Source: Atopobiaceae bacterium UBA7016
GTDB lineage: Bacteria; Actinomycetota; Coriobacteriia; Coriobacteriales; Atopobiaceae
Length of the DNA stretch: 9,489 bases
Reading direction: 5' to 3'
Assembly: GCA_002449555.1 (NCBI GenBank)
Contig: DJXA01000208.1
Coordinates: forward strand, 1 to 9,489
Position numbers and translations under genes: made by a program. Under the pieces are notes generated by a model that searched no databases, had not been told where the DNA came from, and saw only the letters and a list, made by a program, of their open reading frames with translations. This document shows positions 5,949-9,489 of the stretch, piece by piece; position 1 is the first letter of the stretch, and every line of letters begins with the position of its first letter.

Positions 5949-8096
5949 ATGAGAATCGATCTTCACTGTCACACGAAGAGGGCCAAGCAAGGTGATGGGG
6001 CAGGTCGTGAGGTTGATCCTGAGACCTTTGCACAGACAATGGCAGATGCTGAGGTCGGTATCGCGGGAATCGCAAACCACAACATTTTCGACCGTGAGCA
6101 GTACCTTGCCTTTTGTAAGGCGGCAGACGGGGTATGCCAAGTTTGGCCAGGTATCGAGTTCGATATGGCTGGTTCAAATCAATGGCACCTCATAGTTACG
6201 TGCAATCCGAAGGAGGTTGACGCATTTCACGATGTTGTCGATGCCCTCATTGGCGATGTGGGCCCTGACGATGTGCTTTTGTCTGTGGAGCAGGTCGTGA
6301 ATGCAGTTGATGGCCTTGACGTTCTCTACATTCCTCATTCCCATGGCAAGCGGAGCGGAAAGAAGCTACGAAGCATTCCAGATGATGCACGCAATCAGCT
6401 TAAGACTTTAGCTCGAAATCCCAACAGGATTATTGATGAGCCAACGCATCACGCGCTTGGAGTGCTGTCGCGCAACGGCTATAGAGTCATCCTTGGGAGT
6501 GACGTCAGAGACTGGTCGACGTATGACGGCTCGAAGCTCGTGGACTTGAGATTCCCCATTGTCTCGTTTGAGGCGTTTGCTCGACTGGTTGAGGGCAATG
6601 TTGATGAGTACAACTCATGTGTTCTGAATGAGGGTGCGCCAATCAGCGTAAAGGTGACTCCAGTGGAGGGTGCCAAAGAGCGAACCATAAACTTGTTCAA
6701 GGGCGTTAGCATCATTTTTGGGCAGAAAGGCTCCGGAAAGACAAAGCTCATTGAGGCAATCAGCCGCAGCTTAAGCCAGGCAGGCCAGGAAGCCGCCTTT
6801 TATAGGAGCGCGAATTACCGCAGTCTCTATGATCAGGAGCTTGTACCTGATTGGGAGAGCTGCAAGGCTCAGGTTGTAGGGGCGGAAAGCTGCGAAAACG
6901 AATTTAGGGAGATAGCCGATTGGAGCGAGAACCCCATCATCTCGCTGCAGACGACGTATATCCACTACCACAGATCCAAGATCACAAACAGGAACCGTTT
7001 GAGACTTAAGGTCGCAGACATAACGATGCTGCCGCTTTTCATGCGAGAGAACGAATTGGAAAAGGCGAAAAGCGACCGTGACCACATCAACGCTGCCATA
7101 GCGGAGCTGGAACAAGTTGACGTAGAAGGCCACTTGGAGGCAGAAAAAGCGGCAATGCTAACGGCGCTGCTTGGCGAGCTATCCCTTGAGGCTTCGAAGG
7201 CTGCTGAGGCGCTCGTGGTTGAGAAATACGCGATTGCGCTCTGCAGGTTCTCAATCGATAACATGAAAAAGCAGGCAGAGCGCCTATGTGATTCGCCGTC
7301 CGCTCCGAGCAGCGCTGGGTTCCTTGACTTCGCCACGAATCGCATCAAGCTGCATAAGAGTTGCTCCGCAATCCTCAAGAACATCAACGGACAAGACAGC
7401 GCCTCGTCGGAGGTCTTCGGCGTATTGGCCGACAAGGGACCGATTCTCATGGTCACTCGCTATCTGATGATTGGGGAGGGAACAAATCCCGCAGACTATT
7501 TCAATAGCAAGAAGACTCAGCTCGAGGGCATCAGGAAAGCAATAAAGAAGCTGCAGCGGGAGGCCTTCGGGAGTAAAGCGGTCTCAGTATGCGAAGGCCT
7601 AGCGCGCACGATGAGAGAAAGAGGAGTATCAAGTGTTGACGACTTCGTCGGCGCAAAGAAGTATACGGTGCTGAAGAACACGTCATTGCCTTATGTTCCC
7701 TCGGATGGAGAACTCGCCATCATTATGCTCTCTCGGTTCCTGGCGGGCGACCACGACTTCTATTTGCTTGACGAGCCTGAGCGAGGACTGGGGAACTCGT
7801 ACGTTGATGGAGAGATTAGACCCATACTGCTGGGTTTGGCTGCAAGGGGAAAGACGGTGATTGTTGCCACACATAACGCAAACATTGCTGTGAGAACGTC
7901 GCCCGTCCAAGCACTGCTTGCTGAATACCATGGGGCCAATGACTTTGCAGTGTACGTTGGCAGCCCTTTCTCAAACTTGATGGTCAGCTGTGACGACCCG
8001 ACTGATAAGAAGACTTGGTCGAAAGAGAGCATGGTAATTCTCGAAGGCGGCGAGGACGCCTTTTACGACAGGAGGGATATGTATGAGCTCTCGTGA
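5949..8096 (+). CDS. PHP-domain / ABC-type ATPase protein (TrlF-like)
   Basis: Encodes 715 aa with two parts. Residues 1-~210 form a PHP phosphoesterase-like domain: DLHCHT (H6, H8), ANHN (H44), PGIEF (E70), H80, IPHSH (H130, H132) and GSDVRD (D185). Residues ~245-715 are an ABC/SMC-type ATPase: Walker A GQKGSGKT at 258-265, a helical insert ~365-580 including coiled-coil-like stretches, signature PSDGEL at ~584-589, Walker B FYLLDEPERGL (D608/E609) and H-loop VATHN (H642). The tail VILEGGEDAFYDRRDMY fits the LEGG-x-x-AF ending I associate with TrlF-like proteins. The ATG has GGAGGT six bases upstream. Such proteins are common in defence islands and may act on nucleic acids or nucleotides. 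The normal TDH and final SDxH motifs are altered (N43, R187), so catalysis is uncertain. Confidence 0.88.
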   Translation: MRIDLHCHTKRAKQGDGAGREVDPETFAQTMADAEVGIAGIANHNIFDREQYLAFCKAADGVCQVWPGIEFDMAGSNQWHLIVTCNPKEVDAFHDVVDALIGDVGPDDVLLSVEQVVNAVDGLDVLYIPHSHGKRSGKKLRSIPDDARNQLKTLARNPNRIIDEPTHHALGVLSRNGYRVILGSDVRDWSTYDGSKLVDLRFPIVSFEAFARLVEGNVDEYNSCVLNEGAPISVKVTPVEGAKERTINLFKGVSIIFGQKGSGKTKLIEAISRSLSQAGQEAAFYRSANYRSLYDQELVPDWESCKAQVVGAESCENEFREIADWSENPIISLQTTYIHYHRSKITNRNRLRLKVADITMLPLFMRENELEKAKSDRDHINAAIAELEQVDVEGHLEAEKAAMLTALLGELSLEASKAAEALVVEKYAIALCRFSIDNMKKQAERLCDSPSAPSSAGFLDFATNRIKLHKSCSAILKNINGQDSASSEVFGVLADKGPILMVTRYLMIGEGTNPADYFNSKKTQLEGIRKAIKKLQREAFGSKAVSVCEGLARTMRERGVSSVDDFVGAKKYTVLKNTSLPYVPSDGELAIIMLSRFLAGDHDFYLLDEPERGLGNSYVDGEIRPILLGLAARGKTVIVATHNANIAVRTSPVQALLAEYHGANDFAVYVGSPFSNLMVSCDDPTDKKTWSKESMVILEGGEDAFYDRRDMYELS

Positions 8097-8439
8097 AGTG
8101 GTGAATGTTTCCTTTAGGGTCCAAGATGTCGATGACACCGACATCTTGGAAGCTGTTTTCGATGATGAGGCCCACTCGGTTAAGCAGATCAACCTAAATG
8201 ATGACACCCAGTGTCAGGCAGACCTGAAGGAGACTTTCCTCCTGATGGCCCAGCTCATGGTCGACAAGGACTTGGAGATCACGTTTATCGAGTCGGAAGA
8301 CTATCCGCGAGAGTTTATCTATGCGGCTATGAAGGCGTACGTTGAAGACCTCAAGACTGAGGTTGCTAACGTGGCTGGACTGATTAGTGCCGAACTAGAG
8401 GAGTCAAAGGAAGCTGGAAACAGCGCAGTGCCAGCTTGA
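8083..8439 (+). CDS. Small acidic protein coupled to the PHP-ATPase gene, unknown function
   Basis: Encodes 118 aa, strongly acidic (about 27 Asp/Glu against about 9 Lys/Arg by eye), with no signal peptide or membrane segment. The first ~60 residues look alpha/beta (VVNVSFRVQDVDD, HSVKQINLND) and the remainder helical (KETFLLMAQLMVDKD, FIYAAMKAYVEDLKTEV). The ATG overlaps the last 14 bp of the PHP-ATPase gene and GGAGG at 8071-8075 serves as RBS, so the two are probably translated as a coupled pair. I recognise no family. It may be a partner subunit, regulator or inhibitor of the ATPases. It ends about 25 bp before the ugd fragment. Confidence 0.75.
   Translation: MSSREVVNVSFRVQDVDDTDILEAVFDDEAHSVKQINLNDDTQCQADLKETFLLMAQLMVDKDLEITFIESEDYPREFIYAAMKAYVEDLKTEVANVAGLISAELEESKEAGNSAVPA
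8120..8150 (+). repeat. Perfect 12-bp stem-loop inside the small acidic gene
   Basis: TCCAAGATGTCG (8120-8131) and its exact complement CGACATCTTGGA (8139-8150) are separated by the 7-nt loop ATGACAC. It starts 37 nt after the start codon and spans about codons 13-23. There is no T-run, so it is not an intrinsic terminator. A perfect 12-bp arm pair with a short loop is unexpected by chance at this scale. It could fold in the mRNA and affect translation or decay, or be a protein-binding palindrome. Confidence 0.7.
8411..8437 (+). terminator. Weak stem-loop at the end of the gene group, possible terminator
   Basis: AAGCTGG (8411-8417) pairs with CCAGCTT (8431-8437) around a 13-nt loop, right at the 3' end of the small acidic gene. 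An alternative small hairpin GCTG-GAAA-CAGC, with a GNRA-type loop, uses the same left arm. No proper T-run follows, only scattered T residues to about 8458, so termination here is a weak proposal. Confidence 0.25.
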
Positions 8440-8464
8440 TCTCTGGGTTCTTTGTCGTTGATGG

Positions 8465-8797
8465 AGCATCATCGAGGCGGTGGGCCTCGACCCGAGGATC
8501 GGCAGCCACTACAATAACCCGAGCTTCGGCTACGCCGGGTGCTGCCTGCCGAAGGACACCAAGCAGCTGCTGGCCAACTACAGCAAGGTGCCGCAGAACC
8601 TGATCGGGGCGATCGTCGACGCGAACCGCACGAGGAAGGACTTCGTGGCGGACGGGGAGTTCTTCGGATCCGAGGTTACGCACGATTTGGGGTCGTTCAA
8701 GGAGCGGGCGGACGTGATCGTGGCCAACCGCTGGAGCGACGAGCTCTCCGACGTGGGGGAGAAGGTGTACACGCGGGACCTGTTCAGGCGGGACTGA
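8465..8797 (+). pseudogene. ugd: UDP-glucose 6-dehydrogenase fragment with internal deletion (copy 2)
   Basis: Homology begins at IIEAVGLDPRIGSHYNNP and includes the catalytic-cysteine motif GCCLPKDT, then AIVDANRTRKDFVAD. It then jumps directly to GEFFGSEV and runs to KVYTRDLFRRD. In full-length Ugd these two pieces are separated by about 50 residues, including the YR-IMKSGSDNFR region and the YEP segment that copy 1 still has. The N-terminal NAD-binding half is also missing, and an in-frame TGA lies at 8459-8461. The remaining frame is open but cannot be a functional dehydrogenase. Confidence 0.85.
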
Positions 8798-8806
8798 CTC
8801 CCTGCC

Positions 8807-8842
8807 CATCCGGACGTTTGATGGCGAGGTTTGGTCCGAATG
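8807..8842. repeat. Inverted repeat at the 5' edge of the epimerase fragment (copy 2)
   Basis: CATCCGGAC (8807-8815) and GTCCGAATG (8834-8842) form 9-bp arms with one mismatch around an 18-bp spacer identical to that of copy 1. In copy 1 the arms are perfect. Confidence 0.6.
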
Positions 8843-9177
8843 AGCTGCAGATGGACGCGTTCTGCGTGGTGAGCGACAGCGGCACGCTGGCGGAGGAGTC
8901 GAGCTTCTACCTGAGCGTCGGGCGCCCGATCCCGGGGGTGTGCATCCGCACGAGCACCGAGCGCCCCGAGGCGCTGGACAAGGGGTGCTTCGTGCTGTCC
9001 GGGATCGACGAGGTCGGCCTGCTGCAGTCTGTGGACCTGGCCGTTGAGATGGTGCGCAACGGCGACCTGGGCGTGCCCGTGCCTGACTACGTGGACGAGA
9101 ACGTGAGCGACAGGGTCGTGCGCATCGTGCAGAGCTACGTGGGCGTGGTGAACAAGATGGTGTGGCGGAAGGGGTAG
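8821..9177 (+). pseudogene. UDP-N-acetylglucosamine 2-epimerase, C-terminal fragment (copy 2)
   Basis: Encodes 118 aa with the same truncated start (MARFGPNELQMDAF) and the same end (KMVWRKG) as copy 1. The core is VVSDSGTLAEESS and RTSTERPEALDKG. Six residues differ from copy 1; at several of them copy 2 looks closer to the usual epimerase pattern (CFVLSGIDE, VDLAVEM). The N-terminal ~255 residues expected in the family are absent. Confidence 0.75.
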
Positions 9178-9489
9178 GACTTACCAGCTTATCTAGACGT
9201 TTTGGAGCTGGTTTTATCCGATTGGGTGGTTTCTCTACGGCGACGGGCGCAACGTCTGCGTCTGCCTCCTTGTGGGTTGTTATCAGGGTTACACGAGGCT
9301 TAACGTATGGAGGCTCCCGAAGGGCTACTGTACTGGCCTACGCAATGAATCTCCTAAACAAAGGATTCGTTGTACGACAATCCCAAGAAAGAGGACAATA
9401 GCTTACAACGAAGTCGTGAATCCAGCACTTCGCTGTAAACCTAGATGGTTTCTTCGTCGAGTTGCAGGTTGAGCAGCATCGCCGGCCTC
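9178..9489. other. Right-end stretch with no recognised gene
   Basis: GC is lower than in the preceding fragment. Open frames here are short; the one that seems longest begins inside the epimerase end, and neither it nor the next (ending at 9472) has motifs I recognise. Apart from the stem-loop at 9183-9212 and the GACGTTTT motif I see nothing definite. It could be the decayed start of another polysaccharide gene or the edge of one outside the window. Confidence 0.4.
9183..9215 (+). terminator. Possible intrinsic terminator after the epimerase fragment
   Basis: ACCAGCT (9183-9189) pairs with AGCTGGT (9206-9212) around a 16-nt loop, followed by a short T-run (9212-9215) and an A/T-rich base pair. 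It lies just past the epimerase stop at 9177. The loop is long and the T-run short, so support is modest. The same segment carries the GACGTTTTGG version of the recurring motif. Confidence 0.3.

Larger units (their letters stand above)
8645..9177 (+). repeat. 533-bp direct repeat, right copy (ugd end + epimerase fragment)
   Basis: Counterpart of 2683-3215 in the same orientation, with the same lengths for ugd tail, spacer and epimerase fragment. Differences are mostly third-position changes scattered along the length, so this is not a very recent duplication. Recombination between the copies would remove about 5.96 kb, including all three central genes. Confidence 0.9.

Noticed and set aside
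8083..8439. Classical antitoxin for the PHP-ATPase
   Set aside because: Size and acidity would allow it, but there is no DNA-binding or known antitoxin fold visible and it follows rather than precedes the presumed effector; left as unknown.
9162..9472. Short frames at the right end as genes
   Set aside because: One begins inside the epimerase coding end, the other has no RBS or motif; translations look non-coding.

Overview
The window looks like accessory DNA from a high-GC actinobacterium. Coriobacteriia (Olsenella/Collinsella-like) is my best guess, from the GC-rich IS21 elements and the style of the sugar-nucleotide genes, but this is inference. It is a patchwork of insertion sequences, broken polysaccharide genes and one intact lower-GC gene group.

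Left part (1-2669): two IS21-family elements meet head to head. Element A (plus strand) enters from the left and gives the last codons of istA, a complete istB, a small third ORF and a right terminal repeat ending at 1216. Element B (minus strand) has a good istA start with a strong RBS, but its istA is cut at 1216/1217 by the end of element A and its istB is absent. Element B itself interrupts a UDP-glucose dehydrogenase gene (ugd).

Polysaccharide debris (2670-3800): the last 54 codons of ugd, a 5'-truncated UDP-GlcNAc 2-epimerase (119 codons), a block of degenerate repeats of about 51 bp with nested inverted repeats, and a frameshifted tail that looks like a family-2 glycosyltransferase. 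The ugd/epimerase pair occurs again, gap-free over 533 bp but diverged, at 8645-9177. The window therefore carries two direct copies bracketing everything between them.

Central island (4004-8439): GC is visibly lower, roughly half against about two thirds in the flanks. It holds three intact plus-strand genes: an ABC/SMC-type ATPase (586 aa), a PHP-domain plus ABC-type ATPase protein of the kind databases call TrlF-like (715 aa), and a small acidic protein (118 aa) whose start overlaps the end of the PHP-ATPase gene. Two distinct ATPases with a PHP module and a small partner, in a region of insertion sequences and gene fragments, fit an anti-phage or anti-plasmid conflict system. I cannot tell from sequence alone whether it matches a named system. 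The PHP half has unusual residues at two normally metal-binding positions, and the small gene contains a perfect 12-bp stem-loop near its start.

Right part (8440-9489): the second ugd fragment, which has an internal in-frame loss of about 50 codons, then the second epimerase fragment, then about 300 bases in which I recognise no gene. A short recurring motif built around GACGTTT lies at or near the truncated 5' edges of most of these fragments and is the least explained structure in the window.
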